A DNA stretch of 64,000 nt, taken from assembly GCF_016093545.1 (NCBI RefSeq), contig NZ_JADKYX010000018.1, positions 62,001 through 126,000 of the forward strand. The letters run 5' to 3'. The position numbers and the translations under genes were made by a program. The notes under the pieces were generated by a model. The model was not told the origin of the DNA and did no database searches. It was given only the letters and a program-made list of their open reading frames with translations. The stretch comes from Massilia rhizosphaerae. GTDB lineage: Bacteria; Pseudomonadota; Gammaproteobacteria; Burkholderiales; Burkholderiaceae_D. This document shows, piece by piece, positions 26,708 to 36,268 of this stretch (positions are counted from its first letter, which is position 1; every line of letters begins with the position of its first letter).

Positions 26708-29700
26708 TGACGTCCTCCACTGTCGTTTCGGTATCGATGTCCAGCACGGCCGCTGCCGCCTGGGTCCATTTCTGGTAGTCGTAGATGCGCTTCAGGAAGC
26801 CGCAGCCGTCGCGGTTCCACCAGCTGAAGTAGCGGTCCAGCAGCGACGGCCAGTCGGGCAGGGCCACGTCGAGGACCTGCAGCGCGTGCTTGAAGTTGTC
26901 CTGTGCGAACGGGAACAGCACGGCGAAATAGCCGTCCATGATCTTGCGCTTGCGGACAGACCCCTCCGCGTCGCGCAGCACGCATTCGAGGACGAAGCCG
27001 TGCACCGGGCTGACCGAGTAGACGTAGCGGACGAAGTCGTAGCAGCGGCACAGGTACTGCTCGCGCGTGACCGGGGCGAACTGCAGGCCGCTGGCCTGGG
27101 CGCGCCGGTACAGGTTGGCGAAGCTGTACGGCTTGAGGTGGGTGGCGTGGACGATGCGGTTCCACAGTGCCGGCGCGTGGCCGGCGCCGACGATGAGGCG
27201 GGCCGCGACGTCGACCGGCACCATGTCCAGCACGTCGCTCGAAATCTTTTCGCGGCAGCCGATGGCGAGCCGCATCTGCAGCAGCCGGTGCAGCATGTCG
27301 TCCGTCTGCCCGATGCCGGTGCGGCTCGAACCGGACAGCTCGCCGAAACGGTAGATCACGTACGGCAGGCCGTCGGCAGCGGCACGCGCGAGAAAGGTCT
27401 CCTGCACCCATTTCGACTGGCCGTAGCCGCCGTAGACCGCGCCGCCATCCGCGATGAACGCCTCCTGCTCGAACACGGAGAACTCGTCGCCGGCCTTGTG
27501 GAAGCAGGCCGCGGTGCTCGAGACGAACTGCACGAGCTTGAGGCGGGCGCTGAACGCCAGCCGCACGATCTCCTTCATGCCCTGCGTCGATTCGCGGAAC
27601 GTCGCGTAGCCCTCGATGTGGTTGACGTGGGCGGACGCATGGACGATCTGGTCGACGTCCCGCGCGCAGCGGTCCCATTCGGCCGGGGCCAGGCCCAGCG
27701 CGGGCCGGTTGATGTCGCCGCACAGCACGTCGATGCGGCTCTCGTCGAGCGGCAGCTCGTATTGTTCCGCTTGCAGGCGGAGGCGCGCGAGGCCGTGGTC
27801 CCGGTCCTGCGCGCGCACCAGGCAGACCACGCGCACCGTCTCGCTGCGGGCCAGCCACTCGGACAGCACGTGGATGCCGAGGAAACCGGTGGCGCCGGTC
27901 AGCAGCACGACGCGCGGCGCGTCCGCGGTGACCGGCGCGACGCCGGCGCCGGGGCGCGACAGCTCGGACGCGCCGTCGTCGACATGCGATACGGTCGACG
28001 TTGCCGACTCCGCGCCGCGCGGTGCCTGAGTGGCGGGTACCACGCCCTGCGCCGCTTCCAGCCGCGTCACGGTCATCGCGTCGAACACGGCCGCGTATCG
28101 GCGGCACAGCAGCGCGGCCAGGGTCGCCAAGGTCGTGCACTCGAAAAAGGCGGTGGGCGAGAACGCCGGGTCGAAGCGCTGCTTGAACGCTTGCGTCATC
28201 TGCGCCATGTCCAGCGACGTGACGCCGGTCTCCATCGGGTGCGCCTCGGCGTCGACCTGCGCGACCGGCACCCCGAGCTGGGCGGCGAACGCGTGGCGCA
28301 CGAACAGCAGCGCCTTCCGACCGGCGTCCAGCTCCAGGCGCCGACCGCCGGATGCCGGCGCGTCGCCGGCCGCCGCGAAGTGGTAGTCCTCCACCGGCGG
28401 GGCCGCGATCGCCTGCACCGGCGCTGCCGCAGGAACCTCGGCCGCCCGTGGGGCACCGATCCAGTAGCGCTCGCGCGCGAACGGATACGTCGGCAGCGAC
28501 ACGCGCCGGCCCGTCACGCCGATGTCCACGCCCTGCCAGTCGGCGATCACGCCGTCGCTCCACAGTTTCGCCAGGCGCCGCGGATCGCGCCCCTGGACCA
28601 GCAGGTTGACGAACTCCTGCTTCTCGCGCGCGTTGAGCAGGCCCGTGACGGCGCTCGCATTCTTCACGTGGCCGGCCATGACGTCGTCGTCGGCCGCGCC
28701 CGCGAGGAAGGCCGCGAGCTTGTCGGCCAGCGCCTGTGTCGAGCCCGCGACGATCGCCAGCCGGTGGTCGAAGCTCTTCCGGCCATACAGCAGCGTGTAG
28801 GCGATGTCGTGCGCGTCCGGCGCGTCGTCCCGCGCCAGGCAGGCGTGCAGGCGCTGCGCGACGAGCCTGAGCTGCTCCGCGGTCCTTGCCGACAGCGGAA
28901 ACACCACGTCGCCCTGCGTGTGCGCCGCGCGCGGCGGCGCGTCGTACGCTTCCAGGATCGCGTGCGCATTGGTGCCGCCGATGCCGATGGTGCTGATCCC
29001 CGCGCGCAGCGGATACAGGATGCCGTCGACTTCCTTCGGCTGCCAGTCGGCCACCCGCTGCGGGACGTGGAACGGCGAGTTCGCGAAGTCGATGTTGTCG
29101 TTCAGTTCCGCCGAATGCAGCGACGGCACCAGCTTGCGGTGCTTCATCTGCAGCAGGATCTTGTGCAGCCCCGCGATGCCGGACGCCGCTTCCAGGTGGC
29201 CGATATTGGTCTTGACCGAGCCGATCGCGCACGCCTGCCCACCCGCGCCGTGGCGCCCGAACGCGTCGGCCAGCGCCGCCATCTCGATCGAATCGCCGAG
29301 GTCCGTGCCGGTCGCATGGCCTTCGACGTAGCCGATCGTGCGCGCGTCGATCCGGCCCTGCTCGAGCGCCTTGGCGACGAGGGCCGCCTGCGGGCGCGGG
29401 TTCGGCACGGTGTAGGCGCTGGTCCGGCCGCTGTGCGTCACGACGGCGCTCTTGATCACGCCGTGGATCCGGTCGCCGTCGGCGATGGCCTGCGCCAGCG
29501 GCTTCAGGAGGACCGCGCCGACGCCTTCGCCCGACACATAGCCGTTCGCGCCCTTGCCGAACGAGCGGCACACGCCGTCCGGCGACAGCGATCCGCCGCT
29601 GGCGTTGATGTCGAATTTGCTCTGGTGGAGGTCGAGGTTGACGCCGCCCGCGATGGCGGCGACGCATTCGCCGCTGACGATGGCGTCGCACGCCAGCTTG

Positions 29701-32700
29701 ATCGCGGTGAGGCTGGCCGCGCACGCGGTGTCGAGGGTCAGGCTGGGACCGGACAGGTTCATGCAGTACGACACGCGGTTGGCGATACTCCACTGGAAGG
29801 AGCTCGGGTTGACGTTGCGGCCCGCCGCCTTTTCTTCCTGCCCGATCATCTGGTAGGACGACCACACGGCGCCGACGAACACGCCGACGTCGCGCGTACC
29901 ATCCGGGCCGCACAGGATCTCGGGATAGTAGCCGGCATCCTCGACGGCCTCGTACGCCACTTCCAGGAACTGGCGCTCGTGCGGATCCATGATGTCGGCA
30001 TCCCTTGCCGAGATGCCGAAGAAGGATGGATCGAAGCAGTCGACGTCGGCGATGAACCCGCCCCGGTAGGGCCGGGTGAACGCGTTATGGGTCCGCTGCG
30101 CGAAGCGCTGTTCCGGGATCGCTTCGACGCAATCGGCGCCGCCCAGCAGGTTGTCCCACAACCGGGCGAGATTGTCCGCTTTCGGATAGCGGCCGGCCAT
30201 GCCGACGATGGCGATGTCGCGCGACGGCGCTGGCTGCTTCTGCGACGGTGGCGGTTCGGCCGTGCGGACTGCAACCGGCAGCGCAGGCGGCGTCACGAGC
30301 GCGCTGGTGGCCGCCCGATAGCCGTTCAGCTTGAAGTTCGCGTGGATGTCGCCGGCGCTGCCTGCCGCATCGACGTCGGGGATATTCCGTTTTGCGGCGA
30401 ACGCCGCGCCGATACGTTGCGCGATCTCGTCCGCCTGCTCGCGTTTGAACCCGACGGGAATCGCGAGCCGCACCAGGCCGTTGACGGCGCTGTTCTTTTG
30501 CATGCCGGCGTTGTGCCCGGCCGCGCGGATGCCGGTCGCCACGTACAGCCACGCGAGGAAGGAGGCGGCCGGATGCGGCAAGGCCTGGAATTCGGCGATG
30601 CGCTTCACGTCGATCAACACGCAGTGCGTGCCGGCCGGCTGGGCGACGGGGACGCCGTGCGCCTGCAGCGCCGTCCGCAGATGCCGTGCGACGTCCCGCC
30701 TGCGCCGCGACTGCGCCTCGAGGAAGTCCCGATCGGCCAGCGCCAGCGCCAGGCGCTTGCGTTCGAGCGCGGGCAGGCTGTAGCCCTCTTCCTGCGCGAC
30801 CTCCTGCAGCCTGGCGAACAGCGCCGCATCGTTGGTCGCGATCAGCCCGCCGCGGTCGACGCAGAAATCCTTGGGCAGGCTGGCGACGACAGCATCCGCC
30901 TGGGCCAGGATCTCGCGCACGACCTGCCACAGCGACCGGTCCGCGCAATCCGGCTCGTCGGCGACGATGCAGTGCGCGTTTTCCAGCACGCGCGTCGCGT
31001 CGAGGACGAGGGGAATCGCATATTTGCCGAGCAGCGTCCTGACCTGCACGAGGTGGCCGAGCGCGACCGGACTGCCGCCGGCCGCGTTATTGCTCAATTC
31101 GATGCACACCATGGCGACCTGCGCGGCGTCGCGCTCGAGGCATTGCGCCAGCGCGTCGAGATCGAGCCCGCCCTTGAACGCCGCCGGCGCATCGAGGTGG
31201 AACACGGCCGGATCCGGCAGTTCCAGCGGCGTGAAGCCCTGGTCGATCTGGTGGAACAGCGTGGTCGGGAACAGCAGGTTCTGCGGTACCTGGCCTTTCT
31301 TCGGCCAGGCGCGATAGAACACGCGCTCCGCGCTGCGGCCGGACGTGGTGAGCACGACGTGCGCGAACGGGACCATCTCGCGCAGCGTGCGGTCGAGGGC
31401 CGGCGCCTGGTGCAGCTGCGCGTTCAGGTGCCGCAGCTGCTTGTCGATGGCCGGCATCTGCAGCTGCGCCCACGAATCCGTCTTGAGGTCGAATTCGACG
31501 GCCGCGTGCGGCAGGTTGAGCGGGTTGAAGCCGTGCCGCGCCAGCACGAACGAGCGGTCTTCGTGCTCGATGCCGACGATCGCGCCGTCCGTTGGCGCAT
31601 CCGCCGCGACGGCCGGCGACACCGGCGCCAAGGGCACATGGGCGCGCTGGTGTTCCTCGTCCGACGTCTGCATCTTCACCGGATCGGCGATCATCATGAT
31701 GATGTCGATGACGTTGTGCGGGTCGCACTTGCCGACGGGCCGGCACAGGTAGATCGTCCGGGTCTCGGGGCGGAACTTGTTCTTGAATTGCAGGTTGCCT
31801 TCGTCGTTGAAGATGTTCTGCATCCGCAGTTCGTCCAGGATCTTGTCGACCTCCGGATCGGCGTTCGCCGAATTCTCCAGCTTGCAGCCGTAGGTGCCGC
31901 CCAGGCTCAGGACGTGGCAGCCTTCCGCGACCAGCGCGCGCACGATGTTCACGATCGCGAATTCGAGGCCGCCGAGCGGCATCTCCTTGTGATAGAACTC
32001 GAGGTCCATCAGGTAGCCGTTCAGGTCCGCGCACAGCGGCGAGACCAGGATGACGTTCTGCAGCACGTCGTCCAGGTAGGTGAGGAAGATCCGGTGCTCC
32101 GGGTTCAGCGTGCCGGTAAGGATCTCGTCCTTGACGATGTGGATCAGCGGGTTGACCATCGTGCGCCCGGCGCACCAGCGGTCGATCATGTCGGCGATGA
32201 GCCGGCTCGTTTCCGCGCTGGCGCCACAGCGGAATTCCTCGGTGCGGCCGCTGCCCGCCTTCTGGAATTTCGAGACCTGGTAGCGCAGCCGGCGCATCGC
32301 ATTGCCGTCGAGCGTGAAGTTCGGCAGGTCGACGACGCGCTGCAGGACCCCGAACGGCGTGGACGAAAACGCCGCGCCGCCGATCGACGCCAGTTCCTCG
32401 GCGGCGAGCATGTTCAGTTGCAGGCCGTGGCGGTCGCAGTGCTCGTACAGCTCCCGCGCCACGGCCTCGAAATAATCGGCGGGTCCGGTATAGCCGTAGG
32501 CGAGGATGATGTTGCGGCTGCGCGCATAATGAAAATAGCCCTTGCGCGCGCTGCCGATGAACAGGTTGGGCGCGATGTTGCGGGTGCCGCGCGACACCGA
32601 GCCGTCGTTCTTGTAACGGTCGAACAGGTCCTTGACGAGCGGGCCCAGTTCGGGATCGGCATGCGCGTCGGCTTCGGGCAGGAGGACGGGCTGCGCCGGC

Positions 32701-33041
32701 GTGGCCGCGACAGGTGCCGGCCGCGCGACGGCGCGGGGCGCGGCGGCCGGCGCTCCGGCGCCCTCGCCCGCCAGCTTGCCCGACAGCGTCGCCGCATGGT
32801 GCTCGACGAAATAGCGGGCCAGGTCGTTGATGTTGAAGTGCTCGAACAGCAGCGTCTTGGGCAGCGTGCCGAAATCCGCTTCCAGCGCCTTGACGATCTT
32901 CAGCACGCGGAACGAATCGATCCCCAGCTCGCCGAACGGCGCGAAGGCATCGAACTCGGCGCCCGCGGCACCCGTCGCTTCGGCTATCAGGGACTTGAGG
33001 TGGTTTTCCGCGCACGCGGTCAGTCGGTCCTGATCGATCAT
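26697..33041 (-). CDS. Hybrid megasynthase: ACP-DUF2156-like-PLP lyase-KS-ACP-thioester reductase
   Basis: 2114 aa from the ATG at 33041 (GAGAG eight nt upstream); an in-frame ATG at 33086 would add 15 residues. Domains: ACP 1-85 (GIDSFRV); DUF2156/GNAT-fold domain ~131-461 (NFTLDGNAMRRLRYQVSKF, GGLEFAIVNIVRALVAEG, FKNKFRP); tryptophanase/tyrosine phenol-lyase-like PLP domain ~488-893 with SNNAAGGSP (substrate Asn), DATRVLENA (pyridine Asp and Arg) and the Schiff-base Lys in LPKDF; KS ~941-1366 (TACAAS, EGHATGT, TNIGH); ACP ~1575-1654 (GVTSLDM); thioester reductase ~1708-2114 (TGATGFLG, YGQSK). The carrier-DUF-PLP-lyase order recalls the DUF-SH didomain of leinamycin-type synthases, which installs sulfur from cysteine. 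Equivalence is not proven. The reductase should release an aldehyde or alcohol, making this likely the last acting PKS although it is first in the operon. Confidence 0.9.
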   Translation of the reverse strand: MIDQDRLTACAENHLKSLIAEATGAAGAEFDAFAPFGELGIDSFRVLKIVKALEADFGTLPKTLLFEHFNINDLARYFVEHHAATLSGKLAGEGAGAPAAAPRAVARPAPVAATPAQPVLLPEADAHADPELGPLVKDLFDRYKNDGSVSRGTRNIAPNLFIGSARKGYFHYARSRNIILAYGYTGPADYFEAVARELYEHCDRHGLQLNMLAAEELASIGGAAFSSTPFGVLQRVVDLPNFTLDGNAMRRLRYQVSKFQKAGSGRTEEFRCGASAETSRLIADMIDRWCAGRTMVNPLIHIVKDEILTGTLNPEHRIFLTYLDDVLQNVILVSPLCADLNGYLMDLEFYHKEMPLGGLEFAIVNIVRALVAEGCHVLSLGGTYGCKLENSANADPEVDKILDELRMQNIFNDEGNLQFKNKFRPETRTIYLCRPVGKCDPHNVIDIIMMIADPVKMQTSDEEHQRAHVPLAPVSPAVAADAPTDGAIVGIEHEDRSFVLARHGFNPLNLPHAAVEFDLKTDSWAQLQMPAIDKQLRHLNAQLHQAPALDRTLREMVPFAHVVLTTSGRSAERVFYRAWPKKGQVPQNLLFPTTLFHQIDQGFTPLELPDPAVFHLDAPAAFKGGLDLDALAQCLERDAAQVAMVCIELSNNAAGGSPVALGHLVQVRTLLGKYAIPLVLDATRVLENAHCIVADEPDCADRSLWQVVREILAQADAVVASLPKDFCVDRGGLIATNDAALFARLQEVAQEEGYSLPALERKRLALALADRDFLEAQSRRRRDVARHLRTALQAHGVPVAQPAGTHCVLIDVKRIAEFQALPHPAASFLAWLYVATGIRAAGHNAGMQKNSAVNGLVRLAIPVGFKREQADEIAQRIGAAFAAKRNIPDVDAAGSAGDIHANFKLNGYRAATSALVTPPALPVAVRTAEPPPSQKQPAPSRDIAIVGMAGRYPKADNLARLWDNLLGGADCVEAIPEQRFAQRTHNAFTRPYRGGFIADVDCFDPSFFGISARDADIMDPHERQFLEVAYEAVEDAGYYPEILCGPDGTRDVGVFVGAVWSSYQMIGQEEKAAGRNVNPSSFQWSIANRVSYCMNLSGPSLTLDTACAASLTAIKLACDAIVSGECVAAIAGGVNLDLHQSKFDINASGGSLSPDGVCRSFGKGANGYVSGEGVGAVLLKPLAQAIADGDRIHGVIKSAVVTHSGRTSAYTVPNPRPQAALVAKALEQGRIDARTIGYVEGHATGTDLGDSIEMAALADAFGRHGAGGQACAIGSVKTNIGHLEAASGIAGLHKILLQMKHRKLVPSLHSAELNDNIDFANSPFHVPQRVADWQPKEVDGILYPLRAGISTIGIGGTNAHAILEAYDAPPRAAHTQGDVVFPLSARTAEQLRLVAQRLHACLARDDAPDAHDIAYTLLYGRKSFDHRLAIVAGSTQALADKLAAFLAGAADDDVMAGHVKNASAVTGLLNAREKQEFVNLLVQGRDPRRLAKLWSDGVIADWQGVDIGVTGRRVSLPTYPFARERYWIGAPRAAEVPAAAPVQAIAAPPVEDYHFAAAGDAPASGGRRLELDAGRKALLFVRHAFAAQLGVPVAQVDAEAHPMETGVTSLDMAQMTQAFKQRFDPAFSPTAFFECTTLATLAALLCRRYAAVFDAMTVTRLEAAQGVVPATQAPRGAESATSTVSHVDDGASELSRPGAGVAPVTADAPRVVLLTGATGFLGIHVLSEWLARSETVRVVCLVRAQDRDHGLARLRLQAEQYELPLDESRIDVLCGDINRPALGLAPAEWDRCARDVDQIVHASAHVNHIEGYATFRESTQGMKEIVRLAFSARLKLVQFVSSTAACFHKAGDEFSVFEQEAFIADGGAVYGGYGQSKWVQETFLARAAADGLPYVIYRFGELSGSSRTGIGQTDDMLHRLLQMRLAIGCREKISSDVLDMVPVDVAARLIVGAGHAPALWNRIVHATHLKPYSFANLYRRAQASGLQFAPVTREQYLCRCYDFVRYVYSVSPVHGFVLECVLRDAEGSVRKRKIMDGYFAVLFPFAQDNFKHALQVLDVALPDWPSLLDRYFSWWNRDGCGFLKRIYDYQKWTQAAAAVLDIDTETTVEDVSEA

Positions 33042-33131
33042 GATGTGCTCTCGCTGGAACGGATGGGCGGCCGCAGCCGCGTCCATTCTTGGGTTTTCCT
33101 GGGAGGTGTGGAAGGCCTGCTGCCGTGATGC

Positions 33132-33172
33132 GGACAGGCTCCGCCGTGTGACGTCACCGGGCGGTGCGTCAA
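33132..33172 (-). promoter_or_regulatory. Conserved leader element, copy B (hairpin plus ops-like)
   Basis: On the minus strand GGCGGAGCCTGTCC (33132-33145) forms the end of a hairpin spanning 33141-33164: 8 bp of CCGCC/GGCGG and GTG/CAC, a 2-nt CG bulge and the loop ACGTCA. Upstream is the shared TGACGCAC. The second loop-proximal pair is U-A here, C-G in copy C and U-G in copy A, which supports a real RNA fold. It lies ~112 bp after the lux box and 90 nt before the start at 33041. Confidence 0.7.
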
Positions 33173-33218
33173 ACTGGACTCGAAACTCAGTGCTGGCGGT
33201 GGTTCATGCAGCGTCGCC

Positions 33219-33264
33219 ACTTTAGCGCGGCATCGGGCCATGGAGAACTACACGAACGTGTAGT
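33219..33264 (-). promoter_or_regulatory. LuxR-type promoter B: lux box and -10
   Basis: ACTACACGAACGTGTAGT at 33247-33264 is an almost perfect palindrome. The minus-strand -10 TAAAGT (33219-33224) starts 22 nt after the box. It should drive the ~32-kb operon. The box also lies ~82 bp upstream of the plus-strand PPTase; a CATAAT at 33293-33298 could be that gene's -10, but its spacing from the box (28 nt) is less fitting. Confidence 0.85.
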
Positions 33265-33345
33265 TGCTTGCGGCAAGCGCGCCGCGATGACGCATAATGC
33301 TCCCGTTCACACAAGGAATGCCGGCACGGACGGCACGCACACATC

Positions 33346-34140
<795 letters not shown>

Positions 34141-34145
34141 CCGGG

Positions 34146-35087
34146 TCAGGCCGGCGCGAGCAAGGCGTTCAGATGCCGCGTGTCCTGGCCGTAGGGCGTG
34201 AGGATGGGGTGCACGGTCGACGTCGACGTGCCCGGCATGCCGTATTTCGCGAAGGTCGCCAGGGTGCCGGAAGGCCCGACGTCGATGTAACGGTGCGGTC
34301 CCCCGCGCTCGAGCATGAGCAGCGTGTCCAGGAAGCGGATCGGCCGGCGCGCGACGTTCCAGAAATAGCCGTCGCCCAGTCCGGCCAGCATGGATGCGCG
34401 TTCGCAGCAGGCCAGCGGCACGCAGCCCCGCATCGTGGGCAGCGTGCGCATGAGAGTAGCGAACGGTTCGCGCGCGCTGTCGATCCAGCGCGAATGGAAC
34501 GCGACGCCGAGCGGCAGCCGCTGGAACATGATGCCACGTTCCGCCAGGGCGGCTTCGATCGGTTCGAGATCGGCGCGCCTGGCCGACACGGCGAAATGGC
34601 CGCCGAAATTGACGCCCGCCAGTTCGCTGCGCTCGGCCAGGAAGCGCTCGCCGTACAGCGCGGGATCGCCCATGATCGCGATCATGCCGCCCGCCTCGCA
34701 GCAGCGCTCGAAGATCTCCGCCTGTTTCAGCACGGCCTCGATGGCATGCTCGACGGCCACATAGCCCCCGATGGCCGCGGCGGCGAACGCACCGAGGCTG
34801 GCGCCGAGCACGATGTCTGGCTCGATGCCGTCGCGGATCAGGCATTGCGCAAGCGAATACTCGACCATGAAGATCGCCGGATGCGTGAACGCCAGGCGGT
34901 CGAACGGCTCCGACTTCGGCCGCGCATAGATCTCCGCCACGACGCGCCGGCCGGAGATGTCGTAAGCGAGGGTGTCGAGCCGGGTCATCCAGCCGCGAAA
35001 CGCGCTGTTCGCGTCGTACAACTGCCTGGCCATCTGGTAATACTGCGATCCCTGGCCGGAAAACATGAAGACGGTCTTGGGGGACAT
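34146..35087 (-). CDS. Trans-acting acyltransferase-like protein, likely acyl hydrolase (proofreading)
   Basis: 313 aa FabD-fold protein. The N-terminal FSGQGSQYY is standard. The nucleophile motif is GASLGAF, unlike GHSLGE of the adjacent AT, and the catalytic His lies in GVAFHSRW. Trans-AT clusters often carry two such proteins: a malonyl loader and a PedC/PksB-like acyl hydrolase that clears stalled chains. The divergent motif and the lack of the extension seen in its neighbour favour the hydrolase role. It starts 25 bp after the other AT gene and ends the operon from lux box C. Confidence 0.8.
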   Translation of the reverse strand: MSPKTVFMFSGQGSQYYQMARQLYDANSAFRGWMTRLDTLAYDISGRRVVAEIYARPKSEPFDRLAFTHPAIFMVEYSLAQCLIRDGIEPDIVLGASLGAFAAAAIGGYVAVEHAIEAVLKQAEIFERCCEAGGMIAIMGDPALYGERFLAERSELAGVNFGGHFAVSARRADLEPIEAALAERGIMFQRLPLGVAFHSRWIDSAREPFATLMRTLPTMRGCVPLACCERASMLAGLGDGYFWNVARRPIRFLDTLLMLERGGPHRYIDVGPSGTLATFAKYGMPGTSTSTVHPILTPYGQDTRHLNALLAPA

Positions 35088-35111
35088 CGTTGATCGCTCC
35101 GGTGTCGTGCG

Positions 35112-36245
35112 TCAGGCCGGGACCAGTTCGTCCAGGTCGAAATAGCCGTTATAGCCCTGCATGTACACGGCCGCCCGATGCCCGAACAGGACCATCGCCT
35201 CCGTGCGCGTCTCCAGCGCGTCGTAGCCGGCGGCCGTCGATTTGACCCGGCTGCCGATGCGGTGCGCCCGGTTCCATGCGGCGACCTTGTCGTGCACGGA
35301 GGCGGCGGGTGCGGCCGGTGCTGCCGGTGCGACCGTGCGCGCTTCCACGTTTTCGGCGGCGAGGATGTCGCGCAGCAGGGCTTCCGGCGTCTGCCCCTTG
35401 ATCGTGAAAGCCATCCGGGTCAGGACGTCGCCGTTGCCCACTTCCTCGAACTCGGCTTCCTCGCCTTGCGCGAGGGCCAGCGCCATCAGGTACTGCATGC
35501 TTTCCGACCAGCGGACGGTGCTGGCGATCTGGCTCGCCAGCGTGCCCTGCATGGCCGCGACGTCGTACGGCCGCGCGGTGACGTTGGCGATCACGGGAAT
35601 GGCCGGCGCGGCGAATGCGAAGTCCGCCAGGAATGCCTGGAACTGCGCCATCGCGTCGGCCATGAACGCGGAGTGGAACGCGCCGCTCGTGGCCAGCGGG
35701 TAGTAGCGCATCTTCCCTTCCTGGAACAGCTCCTCGGCCTTGGCGATCTCGTCGTACGCCCCCGAGATGACGATCTGCGACGGCGTGTTGTAGTTGGCGA
35801 GGTACACATTGTGCAGGCCGGCGTCGCGCAGCTTCGTTTCGATCTCGTCCTTGGTCGCGTTCATCACCGCCGCCATGGCGCCGCCGGACACCTGCCCCAT
35901 CAACTCGCCGCGCTTTCCGACCAGTTTGAGGCCGGTCGCGAAATCGAAGCATCCGGCCGCGAGCAGCGCATTGAATTCGCCCAGGCTGTGCCCCGCCACG
36001 ACGTCCGGCGCGCGGCCGGTGTCCTCCAGCGTGCGGTAGTACGACAGCGCATTGACGACGTACAGCGCGGGCTGGGTGAACCGGGTCTGTCCCAGCTCGT
36101 CGCGCGGGTCGTCGAGACAAAGCGTCTTGATCGAATAGCCGAGGATGTCGTCGGCCTGCGCGGTGAGCTGCGGGAAGCGGTCGAACAGGTCGGCGCCCAT
36201 CCCCTTGGACTGCGAACCCTGGCCGGGAAACATGGTGATCTTCAT
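35112..36245 (-). CDS. Trans-acting malonyl-CoA:ACP acyltransferase
   Basis: 377 aa from the ATG at 36245 (MKITMFPGQGSQ); the frame is open further upstream but overlaps the KS gene antisense. GHSLGEFNALLAAG carries the catalytic Ser and SGAFHSAFM the His; SIVISG-like and NVTARPY regions follow. A 90-residue C-terminal extension after a Pro/Ala linker (SVHDKVAAWNRAHRIGSR) matches the tail often seen on trans-AT loaders, which may contact the synthase. It supplies malonyl units to the AT-less modules at 11.8-22.8 and 1.3-9.8 kb. Confidence 0.9.
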   Translation of the reverse strand: MKITMFPGQGSQSKGMGADLFDRFPQLTAQADDILGYSIKTLCLDDPRDELGQTRFTQPALYVVNALSYYRTLEDTGRAPDVVAGHSLGEFNALLAAGCFDFATGLKLVGKRGELMGQVSGGAMAAVMNATKDEIETKLRDAGLHNVYLANYNTPSQIVISGAYDEIAKAEELFQEGKMRYYPLATSGAFHSAFMADAMAQFQAFLADFAFAAPAIPVIANVTARPYDVAAMQGTLASQIASTVRWSESMQYLMALALAQGEEAEFEEVGNGDVLTRMAFTIKGQTPEALLRDILAAENVEARTVAPAAPAAPAASVHDKVAAWNRAHRIGSRVKSTAAGYDALETRTEAMVLFGHRAAVYMQGYNGYFDLDELVPA

Positions 36246-36268
36246 GAGTACTCCTCGAAAGGTCTGGT

